NCBI GenBank assembly: GCA_027186245.1
Contig: CP114485.1
Coordinates: forward strand, 11,312,001 to 11,376,000
Direction of reading: 5' to 3'
Length of the DNA: 64,000 nt
Origin: Coriaria nepalensis
Lineage: Eukaryota; Streptophyta; Magnoliopsida; Cucurbitales; Coriariaceae
In this document: one piece after another, positions 40,638-52,559 of the stretch
Layout of the letters: every line of letters starts with the position of its first letter
How positions within the stretch are numbered: position 1 is the first letter of the stretch
Made by a program: the position numbers and the translations under genes
Notes under the pieces: generated by a model
The model's input: the letters and a program-made list of their open reading frames with translations, nothing else
The model's database searches: none
Told to the model about the DNA's origin: nothing

Positions 40638-43600
40638 TCATTCATCTTCTTCATTCTCTATCCTCATTAAGTCAAGGTACGATTTTCCATCAAGTTCTCG
40701 AGCAAAGAAGTCTTTTAAGTACTTCTCAAAAGGGAGTCTCCGGAAAACCGCTCGGTTATTCGGTCCCACGAGGCTCTTTGCAGGACCCAACTCAGACTCT
40801 AGTTTGGAAGTGTGAAATGTTGCAATAGAGAACCTTTCTTTGGATGAATTCACTGTGGCCCTATGCTCAATACTCTTGTAAACACCATTGCTTATGATCT
40901 GCAAAGTGCAAAGCCAGAAAAAAAAAAAAAAGGATTAAGAGAAAGCAATAAAGTCTTTCAAGTTGTACTCATTATAAAAATTCTTTCAAGTTGTACTCAT
41001 TTTAAGAGATGAGTGAAAAATATTACCTCCAAGACATCTCCAACGTTGACTATAAAGGCGTTGGAGAGGGGTCTAACAGCAACCCAGTTCCCATCTTTTC
41101 GGATTTGCAAACCATCGGTTTCATTGAGCTGATAGACAATTGTTAGAGCATCGGCATCAGAATGAGGAGTGAGCCCAATTGCTTTGTCTGGTTCGGGGCA
41201 TGGAGGATAGAAGTTCATCCTCATTGCTTGGATACCTTCACCGAAAAGTTGTCTCATTTCCTCGACATCCATCTTCAAAGCTTTAGCCAAATGGTCTAGG
41301 ATCACCATTGCTACACTTTTCGTTTCCCGAGAATAAGCTTCCAGGGTTTCTCTGCAAATACCAATATTATTTGAGATTGTACATGCTCTATTCGGCTTAC
41401 AGTTTGAATCATCAATTATCAGTTTGTGTCTGAATACACAGTTTGGGCCCAGAAAAGTACAGTTTCTTTCAAATGCCCATCTTAATGCAGAATTTTATTT
41501 TCCCAATTCTACTCATTTCAGTTTGAAACTCCAAACTAAATGCACTCATATCAATTAGCTAGGTTAATTAAGTAACCTTGACTTACCTTTCCTTAATTAT
41601 TCAACAACTATACTTAAACGCCTCAAGTTTGAAAAATTATTAATGCACCTTTTAATAGAATTGAAAAAAAGGACTTGGTTTAAACTTGTTCATATACTAT
41701 CTTCCTAACAGTCTAAAAAACAAGTCAATACGAATCAAGAGTAATTAACTTAAAATCAGATATACAGTAAAGAGAACGACAGTATATTGAAGCATGTGAC
41801 ACGAGCCGTTAACTTTTAACCGAAGAAATTCAAATGCTGTCAAGGAGAGTGTCTGGTTTTTCAAATTTAAAAGAGCTTAAATTGTTGTAAATTTAAGGAG
41901 GTTAAGTCTAGTTTACTCGTAGTCAATTTAATAATATTAGTTTACGATCTACGCATGTTCTAAATTGTAATCTATGTATATAATAAACATGGTATAAGAA
42001 CTCTAAACCCAACCATAATCCGCCATGAATGTACCCTGATGTTAGAAACAGAACAATCGAAGAAGAGGAAGTAACCTGAGCACTGGAGGGAGCTTATCGA
42101 ATAAATGGGACTTCCTTTGAATGAGGGGAAGTGTAGTCAGATAGAAGATGTCGGACCAGTCTAGTTTTTGATCTTCTGATGTCACAAAGAGCTGCCCGAA
42201 TCCCTCTTGATCGTCCGGACTTTGCCAAAGCTTCTTCTTTTCTTCATGGGGAAGTTTGAAGAATTTCTCAACCTCTTTCTTGAACTCCTCAAGCAATGAA
42301 GTATCAACTCCATGATTAACGACCTGCAATTTTTAAAGTACTATCTCTCTTTTTGTTTCGCTTATTGATGATTTTCCATGTCTTTCTATGATTTTTACTC
42401 GAGCCAACCAGATTTGTCTACCTTAAATATTTTTTGGTTAAAAATTAATGGCACGAGTCAAGTGCTTTGACATGCCCTAATACTCTTTCAAATTTGCTCC
42501 AACACTCTCCCCAATTTGCATGCGGTTATAAATTTATTTTTGAATTGTACTAATCTGAACGTTTAGACCATCAAAGACAGAGAAAGAGAAACGAGTTAAG
42601 CGAATGTGAAAGGCGGGTATTAAGATTCTTCTCTTTTGCTCTTCAGCATTTTAGCTTGTCAGAATTAGACCATAAAATATATTTTCTATCTTCTTATATG
42701 GTTATTTAGGGTTTAGGTTTTCACTAATTTTACTGAGAAAATGGTTTTTACGTTATGTTGCCTTGAAGAAGGTACCCATTGTAAATAATTGATGTATGGA
42801 TTTTTTTTTTTTACAGTTTAATCCTTTGCATATTTATTTTTTACTTTTGTAATTAATAGTAATACTTACAAGCACATCTATGAACTACAACTTTCGCTAT
42901 AATTGTTAATGAGAATCAAGATGTTATATATGTGATTTGAAAAAAATTGTAGCATGTGTACCAAATTGGCTTTAGGTAATTAGTCCCCACACACAGGGGA
43001 TGGATCCTGACCCTGACATTGGCAATACATCTTGGTTCGGGTTAGAGTGATAGTCTGTAATGAGAGGACCCGCTTAATGGTTATTTATTAGCTAGGTCCT
43101 TTAATAATTCTAACGTCTTATCTTATTAAGAGCCGTTAACAAATAAGATCGAGGATAAAGAAGAAGGCTTAGTTCTAAGCAATCAATTGAATGTTTCAGA
43201 TCCGGAGTTTGTTATGTATGCTAAGGCGAATTCAAGCACGCATTTACAATGTCGCTCATTTGCTTTCATGTTTTGAATCTAGTATATATGTATATCTAGA
43301 AATTATACCAAAAATTAGATCCGTTCCGCTAATTTATTTTTAATGGAAAGTTTTCAAAAAAGAGAAGTCCTTTTTTTTTTTTTTGGGGAGAGTTTAAGTA
43401 GTCTTCCAAACTTGATGGGGTCTAAATCTAATTATTGAAAAATTCGGAGAAGATCTACTATACTGTTTTTTCCTCTTAACAAAACTTTGGATCTAAATAT
43501 ACCGAAGTTATTATTGACCAAAACATACAAATTGGAGGATTATCTTATGGTGTTCCATAATCACCAATTTTTTTTCATTGAGAACTCTTGACAAACAGAT

Positions 43601-43870
43601 GGTGTTCAAACTTGTACATACCTGGAAGAACCCCCACTCTTTGCAAGCAGAGTGCAAGTTACCTAATTCAGCCTCCATGAAACTTTCAGAAAGTAGTCTA
43701 TCAAGATCAATGACCGGAATCGAGACGCCATCTGATGATATGACTGAATTATCCTGATCCGTTCGAGCATACCTCGGGGGAACCTTATTGATGGGCTGCT
43801 TGGCTAGCTCTTGAACACTAGGCACTATGATTGATTTTCCCAAGTTAATTGCCTCAGTCTGTATCTCCAT
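40638..43870 (-). CDS. SRG1-like 2-oxoglutarate/Fe(II)-dependent dioxygenase
   Basis: Four exons: 43870-43622, 42323-42076, 41351-41027 and 40898-40638. They total 1083 nt, 360 aa, the family length. The N-terminal DIOX_N domain starts after [20 protein letters not shown]. The double-stranded beta-helix holds the iron ligands H229 and D231 (TPHSDAD) and H286 (EHRATVN), and the 2-oxoglutarate pair R296/S298 (RFS). NFYPPCP precedes the HxD. All catalytic residues are present, so the enzyme is probably active. SRG1-type enzymes are cytosolic oxidoreductases of specialised metabolism (codeine demethylase, norcoclaurine synthase-like and senescence-related members). The substrate cannot be told. 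An in-frame ATG 14 codons upstream (43912) is less likely, because family members begin near MEIQTEA. A broken copy of its 5' end lies at 51.7 kb. Confidence 0.93.
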
Positions 43871-43918
43871 GGATGAGATAGAAAAAGACAAGCTTTGAAT
43901 TTTCACGTACAATTTAGA

Positions 43919-44014
43919 AGAAGAGGCTGCTTTGGCTTAATGACGGCTTGGGCTACTAGAATATTTTAATATGTGGATATTAATAGAAGGCTGCTTTGGC
44001 TTTTGACGGCTTGC
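43919..44014. repeat. Short tandem duplication in dioxygenase promoter
   Basis: GGCTGCTTTGGCTT followed by TGACGGCTTG occurs at about 43925-43951 and again at 43989-44013, roughly 64 bp apart, within 150 bp of the start codon. The duplicated promoter fragment at 52.6 kb has only one such unit, so this doubling is probably younger than that duplication (or one unit was lost there). Confidence 0.65.
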
Positions 44015-44095
44015 TCACGTACATGGAGTGGATGGAAAAGTAAAATTAATAATATGGGGATATTAGAATAGGAATAAATATGGCCGCAGTGTTTT

Positions 44096-45470
44096 GAAAG
44101 GATAAAATCACTAAAACCCTAATTTCTTGTGGTCTTGTTCTACAAACATCAAATATAATGAAAATGACGTATTGATATATATCGTAGGCAGTACTATCGT
44201 TTTTTTTATTACTGTTATTATTACTCTTTTAGACGTTGCCTTTGTTAAATATTCGGGCGGCTAAATAGGTCTTTGACAAAAAATAACCAATTAATTAGGT
44301 AAATGTTTTATAAAATTACTCAACTTTCGATTTCAGTGTTGTTTAATTATAATGATCTATACTGTTTGAACTATTTACTTTACTAATTTTTTCCTTATAA
44401 AATTAGAGTAATATTTTTTTCACTGCAGATTTAATTTCAAAAAAACTTTTTAAAACTTAAGTCTATTATAATGCTACTATTAAACGTGCACGTGTTCACT
44501 AGGAGATTTCAAAATATTTATATGAAGGTTCTCAAAATATTGGTTAAATGCTTGTAATGCACTAAAATATTTATAATTATCACTATTTATGATATTAAAA
44601 CAGAAGTTTACAGTGTAGCTTAGTCTTTGTATTACTACCTTCTTAGCGTACATTGCACTCTCTCAGTAAGTTTATTAGGGTAACTAGATCGATTGCTTAC
44701 TCTTAGTGCCTACAATATGAAAAGTAAGATGTGAGCTTTCGCTCAGCAAGTACAAACCTAACTCACAAAACAGTTATAGATATAAATACATATTATATAC
44801 AGAACATGTAATATTTAATAATCTTAAAATTCATATTCTTTGTAAAGATTATTACTTTCTTATATTTTCTTTTTATTGAGCCCTGTGTACGTACTAGTTG
44901 AGCGCTCGACTAATGGACAGACAGGGGAGAGGAGCAACCCGATCCGAACTTACTCATGGTCCTTGCATGCTTTGGCATGTATTAGCATAACTTTAAATAA
45001 TCATTTTTTCATTGAGATTTGACCATTCTTTTGAGAGATTGGTACAACACTGAACTATTACATCTTATTTTTTTAATATTATATACCTCTTAATTTCCTA
45101 ACATGAAATATGAGGTAAACTTTGTATGACTCTCATGAGAGCATATGTTATTCAAGAATTTCTAAAAGCAACAACAATAACAATTATAGCATTCATTACA
45201 ATCAATCACTTCACTATTGCAAACTAATTAACAATATGAACAACTATGCAACCATTAGAAACAACTCATCCAATTTTAAAAATAGTTTCCATGTTGTAGG
45301 TGAGGTTTGCACATACTTGGATTCTGTACTTTTTCAGAAGGATTTCGAGTACTTTCCGAACATTGGGTCAATTGTTCGCCTATCCAATCATTAATTTAAT
45401 AAAAGCTTAACTTTTCATAAGCTTTTCTATATAGTTAACTTATTTCATTGTACATTTATCACTTATTTTT
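44096..45470. other. Spacer, no gene seen
   Basis: AT-rich spacer. It includes open but compositionally biased frames (Asn-rich near 45122-45394) that I do not accept as genes. Confidence 0.4.
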
Positions 45471-45474
45471 TAGG

Positions 45475-47540
45475 AATCTAGTTCCAATATCCAGATCGTA
45501 AGTCTAGCTTGAACAAGTATCTAGCTTTCCCAAGTTGATAAAAAACATCCACTATAAGAGGTATTAGATATTTATTCTTCACAGTGAGTTTCTTCAATGC
45601 TTGGTAGTTTAATAACCTCAATGATTGTCCACCTTCTTTTAGAACAACATGGGTGCACCATATGGAGCTTTAGATGGTCGGCTGAACCTTGCCTCATGTG
45701 TCTCATTGAGTAGATTATGTAACTCGGGTAATGCTATGTAGTAAGGCACCATGGCCGGTGGCTTCACTCCTTCTACCATTTCTAACTTGTGATCCACCTC
45801 CCTTCTAGGTGGAAGCTTCTTTAAGAGTTCTGGTGGCATTACGTCTTGGAACTCCTTGAGCATCCTTTGCACGTCCTTTGAAATCTCATCTTCCTTAGAT
45901 GGTTTGAACTCGTCCACCTTCAAGGCCGGAAGGTAGGTCTCTCCTTCCCGATTCAACCCTTTGCAAAGCTTCATAGCGAGAACACTTCGGTGCCTAACCA
46001 CGCCTCTCTTTAAACCGGGAGCATGCAAGGAGAACTAGAATCCATAATAATCATAGAATTAGCATAGCAATTAAGACAAGCATTTTCCTAATCTTGTTAA
46101 TCTAGCCTGAGCACTACATCATAGTCGTCCATTAGAATTGTCATGGACTTGATGTCTCCGAACAAATGTCATACCTTGGTCTTAGCCTCTACTGCCTTAA
46201 TAATTGGCAATGCCTTCGAGGTCACTGTTTTGATGTAACCACTCGACTTAGCTACTTTAAAATATAGCTTCTCCACAACATCGACCTTTATGAAGTTGTT
46301 GGTCGCTCTCCAAAAGATTAAGGATTTGAGTTGCCTTCTCAAAACATCTATACCAGCATCTTTGCCTCATAGTCTTATCTATCATCTTGGATCCCATGAT
46401 GATGCCTTGAGTTCAAAAAGAAGTTATAGTGACCTCATCCTCGACCGTCTTTTCTTGCCCATCATCGTCTCTTGTGAGTGCGGAAAGTTTGGCTTTCATC
46501 AGACACTCTTGAACCCATAAGCATGCCATCACATAAGAAGCACTTCAACGTTTTGGCATTGGATGTCTCTCAAGCAACCTTGCCATTTTCCTTCCTTAAA
46601 AAGGGTTTTCCCGCTCCCTTCTTGTAGTTGTTATTAAAACTTCCCGACTTCCTCACCAATTTGCCCATGTCGCCTCTATAGTTACTTTTATCTCTCTATC
46701 CTCTCATTTGAACTTAATCAAGCTTTCCACTACCTCGATTGGACACCCCTAATTTGCAACTCTTGCTTGGCCTAAGGTTGCAACCTTTAGGAATTAGAAC
46801 TAAGCTTCCTTTTCCGGTAGGACTAGAATCTCTAATGCTATCTCTAAGAATTCTTTCATATAATCACAAATAGTAGTTTCATGAGTAAGGTGACAAAATT
46901 TACCTCAGGCTTCATCTTTGAGATTCTTAGGATACAATTGCACTCTGAAGGCTTCTCTGAATCTATCCCATGTTGTTTTCTTGAAAGTACCTTTCTCACC
47001 ATATTGTTGCGGTGTCGACTAGATAGAAAGGAACCGTGTCTAACTTAGCCGCGTCATCTATAATCTTTATGTTATTGAAGTAGAGTTCCATGTTCCAAAT
47101 GAAGTTTTCTACTACTTTCCATTCCAGGCTCCCACATAAGAATGGGAGTAATTGGACAACCAGTCATCACCAACTTGTCAAGCAATAAGTCTACCTCGAC
47201 TGTTTCAATCCTACCCCATGATGGTTTCTACCCTTTCAAGCATATTTGCTAGAGAGACAAGCATTTTGGCTCAGAGAGCCCTTATCTCCTCTTAGTTTAT
47301 GGCGACACACTCGGAGCCCATCACTCCTGTTAGTTACTCCCGAGTCTACCATTGTTCCATAATTTTCTCTACCGTATTATATTGTCTGACCACAATATTC
47401 TCTAAGTTATGAACATAGGCTTCCAATGATGCAAGGACATCTCAAGATGGATCTTGCTTTGAGTTTGCACCTTGAACATTCTCTCGCCATGTCTCTCACT
47501 CACTTGGATCGATAATGTTAAAACCACCGTTAGGCATATC
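45475..47540 (-). mobile_element. Decayed Ty3/gypsy gag-pol, minus strand
   Basis: Read leftward, it starts with a gag-like start ATG at about 47532 (MPNGGFNIIDPSE). Interrupted gag and protease follow. The best kept part is the start of reverse transcriptase at 45930-45640: KEFQDVMPPELLKKLPPRRE, then a PYYIALPELHNLL block and SKAPYGAPMLF. After a frame change it continues at 45620-45475 with NKYLIPLIVDVF and ARYLFKLDLRSGYW. No RT catalytic block (YxDD), RNase H or integrase follows, so the element is 3'-truncated as well as frame-broken. Confidence 0.75.
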
Positions 47541-47942
47541 TTCCACTTGAACTTCACCCCCATAAAGCTTTTGGCAAGAAGTCAAATAACCCTTCGAAAA
47601 ATATGAGGGTTGGGATCGAGATAACAAGAAAGGTGAGGGTTCAAGTGAAAGGGGAGAAGACTCATCGAAAAATAGATAAGAATGGATGTGAAATGTATAA
47701 TCAAGTTGAAGTCCCCCCTCTTTAAGGTTGACCCCCTCGAGGGCGCACTTGGCGCGCTCGAGGTCCAAAACCCCCCAAGAGACCTCTCAGGCCACTAACC
47801 CCATCAACCGTCATATGGAACATTCGGGGCCACAGTTGAGGCATCCTCGCACACCACCCCTAAAGCCTCGAGGGGAGTTGAGTATCATGGACTGCGTGAT
47901 AATGCTTGACTTAATGAACATGTGGGCGAAATATAGAGAATT

Positions 47943-48376
47943 GTAGAGGCTACATTGAACCTCTTAGAAACTTCTAGACCTCTCTTAAGCTCTCTAGGAT
48001 TTGCTAGATACATGTAAAATTCTGTAGAACCTTGTATATACTTCTAGTTACTTAGATATTTGTATAGAACTCTCTAGATGTAAGATTTTAGTCATTAGAT
48101 CGAATTGATCTTGACCATCCATTCTGAAGTGGGGGGTTTATATACGAAGGAGTACTCATCATTTCTAAATCATCCAAGAATCCAAGAATAAGGTAATACA
48201 AAGAGTTCTACATTCTCTCAAACTCTTTAAGTTTTCTCTCTAACTCAAGTATTCTTCCAAATCCTCCAAGCAAGCCTCTTAGTTATGTTAGAGTTAGGCT
48301 GACTTGGTTATCGGAAGAGCGTGTCAAGTACTGTATAGAGTGTCTAACTTTGAGGTGAAACTTTACGTACGTGACA
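47943..48376 (+). mobile_element. Probable 5' LTR of the plus-strand gypsy element
   Basis: A 434-bp segment begins TGTAGAGGCTAC and ends GTGACA. Its left half is rich in TCTAGA-type words, and it has a TATA-like TTTATATACG near 48140. It is followed at once by a primer-binding-like TTGGCATTGGAGCC (48378-48391), then a leader and a gag start codon. This order (TG..CA LTR, PBS, gag) is that of an LTR retrotransposon. The 3' LTR is absent. Confidence 0.6.
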
Positions 48377-48377
48377 T

Positions 48378-48391
48378 TTGGCATTGGAGCC
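48378..48391 (+). other. Degenerate primer binding site
   Basis: TTGGCATTGGAGCC resembles the plant tRNA-Met type PBS (TGGTATCAGAGCC) with three or four mismatches and lies one base after the LTR end. Confidence 0.45.
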
Positions 48392-48436
48392 AAGTTGTAT
48401 GTGAGGGTATAAGTTGTTCAAGTTCTTGTAGAAGAC

Positions 48437-50245
48437 ATGCCTACCGATGATTATAATATTGTCGATCCAAGAAAGGGTAAGATAAGGCTAGAGAATGTCA
48501 AAGGAGCAAAAGCAAGATCCATATCGAAATTTCCTCACATCATTGGAAGTATATATTCTCAAATTAGAGAATATCATCGTCAAATAAGGCAATGTGGTAG
48601 AGAAGGTTGTGGAACAGGTGGCAGACTTGCGAACAACTGACAGAGAGATGGGCCTTGAGTAAGTAGACTTTCAAGCATCCTCAAACAAAATTGTTGCCAT
48701 AATCCAAAAGGAGATAAGGGGTCTCTAAGCCAACATGGATGGAAACCATCCAAAAATGCATGAGAAGAGGGAAACCATCGACTCTAGGATGCAGACCATC
48801 AATGTAGACTTTGCGCTTTGCAAGTTTGCGGTGACTAGTGTCATAGTCATCCACATTCTCACACCCTAAGTGGACATAACCCAACCTAAAGCTTATGCGT
48901 GAGCTAGGAAGGGGAAGGAAGTAGAGAACTTCCTATGGAACATAGAGTTTTACTTCAAGAACATAAAGATTATATTGTAATAGTTCCTCTTTATCTAGCC
49001 TACATTGCAACACTATGGCTGCGAAGGTTGCACAATGACATTGAGTATAGTTTTTTCGAGATGACATTGAGTATAGGTTGCACAATTCTACCCAACAAAT
49101 CACGAAGATGAAGTTTGAGGTAAACTCTGTTGCCTTACTCATAAATCTTAAAACTAATATTTTTAATATGTGAAGGACTTTTCAAAGAGATTGTTGGAGA
49201 TTTTGGACCTACCGAAAAAAGAAGCCAAGTTCGCCTTTATCGAAGAGTTACAACCTTGGGCCAAGTAAGAGTTTCAAAGAAGTGGTGTCTAAATTCTCAA
49301 GGCCACAATCGAGAAAGCAAAAAGCTTGATCGAGTACAAGCGAGAGGATAGAGCCAAGAGTAGTCAAAGGGCTTCACAGCTACAAGGAGGGAGGGAGCAA
49401 GCCCTTTGGGGCAAAAGGTAATGATAAGGGTGCTAGCAAGACATCCAAGGCCGAGACGTAACTTCCTATGTGAACGTCTACACATGATTCGAGACTACCC
49501 AACTATGAGAAGAAGAGGCCCACCTTGTAGCCATAAAGGTAGAGGAGGGCAAACCATCTAAGAAGGATGAGATTTCAAAGGAAATGCAAGGGATGGTGAA
49601 GGAGTTCCAAGAGTAATGCCACTAAAGCACTCGAAGAAGCTTCCACCTATGAGTGAGGTGGATCACAAGTTATAATTTGTGGAAGAAGTGTAACCACCGG
49701 CTAAGGTGCTAAACCACATGGCACCTGAGCTTGCAGAGTTAAGAAAACAACACAATGAGATGCTTAAAGTAGGTTTCATTCGACCATCCAAAAGCATGGT
49801 GCACTGTGTTGTTGCAGAACAGGGTAGACATATCAACAATGTTGTACATCGACTACCGCACGCTCAACAAGCTCACTATGAAGAACAAGTATATGATTTC
49901 TCTCATAGCAGACTAGTTCGACCAGCTTGGGAAATACTTCTCCAAGCTAGATTTGCAATTAGAATATTTGAAAGTTCGAATAGTACAAGGAGATGAGGAG
50001 AAGACACTTATGTGATACGGTATTGCTCTTACGAGTTCCTCGGGATGCCTTTTGGCCACGTTTTGCATTCTCATGAACAAATTCATAGTTATTTATCTTA
50101 ATCACATTGTTGCGTATAGCCACACTTTGAAGAACCATGTTAATAACTTAAGGAATATTTTTCAAGCCTTGAAGGAGAATGAACTAGGAGTCGAGAAATA
50201 GAAGTGCTTGTTTTCCTAAGAAGAGGTACATTCCCTCAGTGGGGA
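48437..50245 (+). mobile_element. Decayed Ty3/gypsy gag-pol, plus strand
   Basis: It begins with MPTDDYNIVDPRKG at 48437, homologous to the start of the minus-strand copy, so the two elements lie head to head. Fragmented gag follows. The reverse transcriptase is read in several frames from about 49590: LSEVDHKL-like remnants, ELAELRKQHNEMLKVGFIRP (49727-49786), a YEFLGMPFGH block near 50030, and the thumb-side KCLFS-EEVH at about 50193-50230. It then stops abruptly near 50245. Many stops and frame changes; no integrase is seen. Confidence 0.75.
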
Positions 50246-51263
50246 ATGTCCCGAAATCAAGTATAACAGACTCTCTGCTCAGTACATAGTCAGTCCTCTG
50301 TTCTCTATACTTTTCTATTTCACATACATCATCGTCCTCTCTTCTATATATCATTACAGGGGGAGACATAAAATGAGGACATAGAACAATTGAACAATAA
50401 GAAAAAGCCCTCATTTTTAGTAGACCGCATATTTCAGAGCAAGCAATTAATGTCCTACTAAAATTTCAAGCTAATTAAAAAACTACAAAAACTCTAGCAT
50501 ATTCTCAATCTTCATTTTATTTTGTAGTCAGAAATTCTTAGTTTGGAGAAAACTTTGCTTGAAAATACGGTCAAATGGTTTCTCTAATTAGTAAAGGGTA
50601 TTTTTATATTGCTTTGATCCAAAAATATTTTTGACTTGTTACGTAGAATATCGATTGCTGAAATGTTATCATGGTTATTATTAGAATATGGTTTCTCTAC
50701 CAATCAGAAAATTACAAAATATGGCTAAAATATACATATATTTCAACACTATAATCATACAGGATACGTTTTCCATCAATAAATAGAGAATACGTTTCTT
50801 ATGCATCTATTTGCAATCAAACAGGCAGTCCCATGCACTAAGAAAATTTATCTCCCTAATCGATATCATTCTAATGTCCGAACCAAAAACCCTAACTTTG
50901 GTCTCTCCACTATCCAGAATGTCATATAATCTTCTTAATTCGATTTTTTTTTTAACGAAATCGAAAAATAGTCAAAACAGAAAGACATCGAATTCAGAAA
51001 ATAAACTGGAAACAATTGAAAAAAAATTAAAATTACTTCGAAACAAACAGCAAAAGATTGAAAAACCAGAGGAAACAATTGAAACAATTGAAAATTTTGA
51101 AAAAACCAGGAAATCCAACAACTTCACCATTTCCATCGCTAAGAAGATCAAAACAGTGGAAAATTCTTTAGAATCCTAACAATTTCCTCCCTCTGTTCAG
51201 CGATTACAGAAAATCAACAACAAAAAATTAGAAGCGAGGTCTGGAGGCGAAATTGGGACTTAC
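50246..51263. other. Spacer, no gene seen
   Basis: The region next to 50250 could be a piece of another LTR, but no borders are clear. An AT-rich plus-strand frame at 50811-51179 is Lys/Glu/Asn-biased and looks like a chance reading of A-rich sequence. Confidence 0.35.
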
Positions 51264-51375
51264 GTGAAGGGGCATAGATAAGAGCAGACTCAAACCAGAG
51301 CACAGCATTACGCTCATCCTTGTCGGCCTCTCCATTGATGAAAACGAAGAACTGAGGAGCAGAGAAGTCGTATAC
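51264..51375 (-). pseudogene. Orphan TPX2-like exon fragment
   Basis: On the minus strand a 112-nt exon-like segment has an AG acceptor at 51377-51376 and a strong donor GTAAGT at 51263-51258. It encodes YDFSAPQFFVFINGEAD, then ERNAVLWFESALIYAPS. This resembles the N-terminal exon of plant TPX2 (the spindle assembly factor that activates Aurora kinase). No further TPX2 exons occur downstream, and a stop precedes it in frame, so it is a stranded fragment. The TPX2 name is from memory of the motif and should be treated as tentative. Confidence 0.4.
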
Positions 51376-51788
51376 CTAATCCCTAAAACTTCGAGAAAAC
51401 ATTAGAGAGAGATAGAAATAAGAACGATAAATAAGCGAACGGGTGGAGAAGAAAGAAGGAAGTATATATATATAAAGTATAAACGTTTTTGCTGGATTCT
51501 AACCGTCGGAATTTTATTTTCAATTATCAGGAAAATAGTTCAGAAAAAGGATACGATTCTTCTTGAGTGTTTAACGGCTATATTTCACGCTGTGTGGATT
51601 CTCAAAGAAAGAAGTGATGGCCCATTAACATACTTCATTATGTGCTTTAGGTGTAATGGGGAATGGGCCTCCTCTCAAATGGCGCATCTCTTGTTGATGG
51701 GCTGCTTGGCTAGCCCTTGAACAGTCGGTAACTATGACTGAATTTCCGAGAGCTAACCGCCTGAGCGTGTCTCCTCTATGGATGAGAT

Positions 51789-52559
51789 TAGGGATGAGCC
51801 AAGCATCGAAATTTTGCGTTGCGGGAGTCCAAAATTGTATCGTATTTATATTTTTTTGGCACTATACCGGTATTTTTGGCATGGTGACGGAGCGGTACGG
51901 TGCATGATTTTCAGTTTTATTTTTATTAGGGATAAAAAAATACTTTATAAGAGATCAATAAGCAAAAATTCCTGATACAGGTTAGTGAAAAGATTTGTGA
52001 GAGATGAGACCATAGTAGCCACCACCCAATTTGGTTGGAATCACTTGCAATGAAGAAAGTTCTTATCATTCTTTAGAAGCACAATTCCTTGCCTCGCAGC
52101 TTCAAGAGCCAGAGTTTTGTGTTGTGATGCGCAAACATTTTTAGATCCCAAATTACCAAACTTCCCCTTTTGGGTATCTCTGTCAATAAGAAAATTGAGT
52201 AGAGGTCTATCTATGTCGTCTTCTTTCACTTTCCCTTGTTCAAATGCATTTAGTGTATTAAGAAGCATAAATGCTCCATAGTTAATATTCGTCCCTAGAA
52301 TCAACCAGAGAAGGGGGGTGGTGCTTCCGTTCGAGCTGATGGGCGCCGGAGATGCTTCGCGTGGGTACAAACTTGAACCGCAGGTTTCTTCTCTCTTCAT
52401 TACTTTTTTTCTCTCCTTTTTTTTTTAATGAATATATTTTGGAGTCCGCTCACCCCACCAGCACCACACCGCATGGTCCGTTGCGGGATCCCAACGAACA
52501 AAAATTCTCACTTGTATCGAAATATCGATTCGATTTAATTCAATGACTACTCATCCTTA
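51789..52559. mobile_element. Non-autonomous hAT-like element, 771 bp
   Basis: The left end is TAGGGATGAGCC and the right end, reverse complemented, TAAGGATGAGTA: 9 of the first 10 bases match, with further partial similarity to about 30 bp. The flanks are an 8-bp target duplication, GATGAGAT (51781-51788) and AATAAAAT (52560-52567), which differ only by three G-to-A transitions. The intact dioxygenase promoter has a single GATGAGAT at the equivalent site, which confirms the insertion point. An 8-bp duplication and TAGGG-type ends are hAT features. It encodes no transposase but carries a beta-xylosidase fragment. Confidence 0.75.
52050..52300 (-). pseudogene. GH3 beta-xylosidase (BXL-type) fragment inside the hAT-like element
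   Basis: The minus-strand frame contains TNINYGAF, then KVKEDDIDRPLLNFLIDRD, KFGNLGSKNVCASQHKTLAL and ARQGIVLLKN. This matches the end of the GH3 N-terminal domain and linker of plant beta-D-xylosidases/arabinofuranosidases, cell-wall enzymes. Only about 80 of ~770 residues are present. Compared with what I recall of the family it lacks a few residues around the LFxxQLRLG segment. It has no neighbouring exons of the same gene. Confidence 0.75.

Noticed and set aside
43871..43912. Longer dioxygenase N-terminus starting at 43912
   Set aside because: Adds 14 hydrophobic/serine residues not typical of the family; the downstream ATG at 43870 gives the usual N-terminus and length.
50811..51179. 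122-codon Lys/Asn/Glu-rich ORF on the plus strand
   Set aside because: Pure A-rich composition with no conserved pattern; looks like a chance frame.
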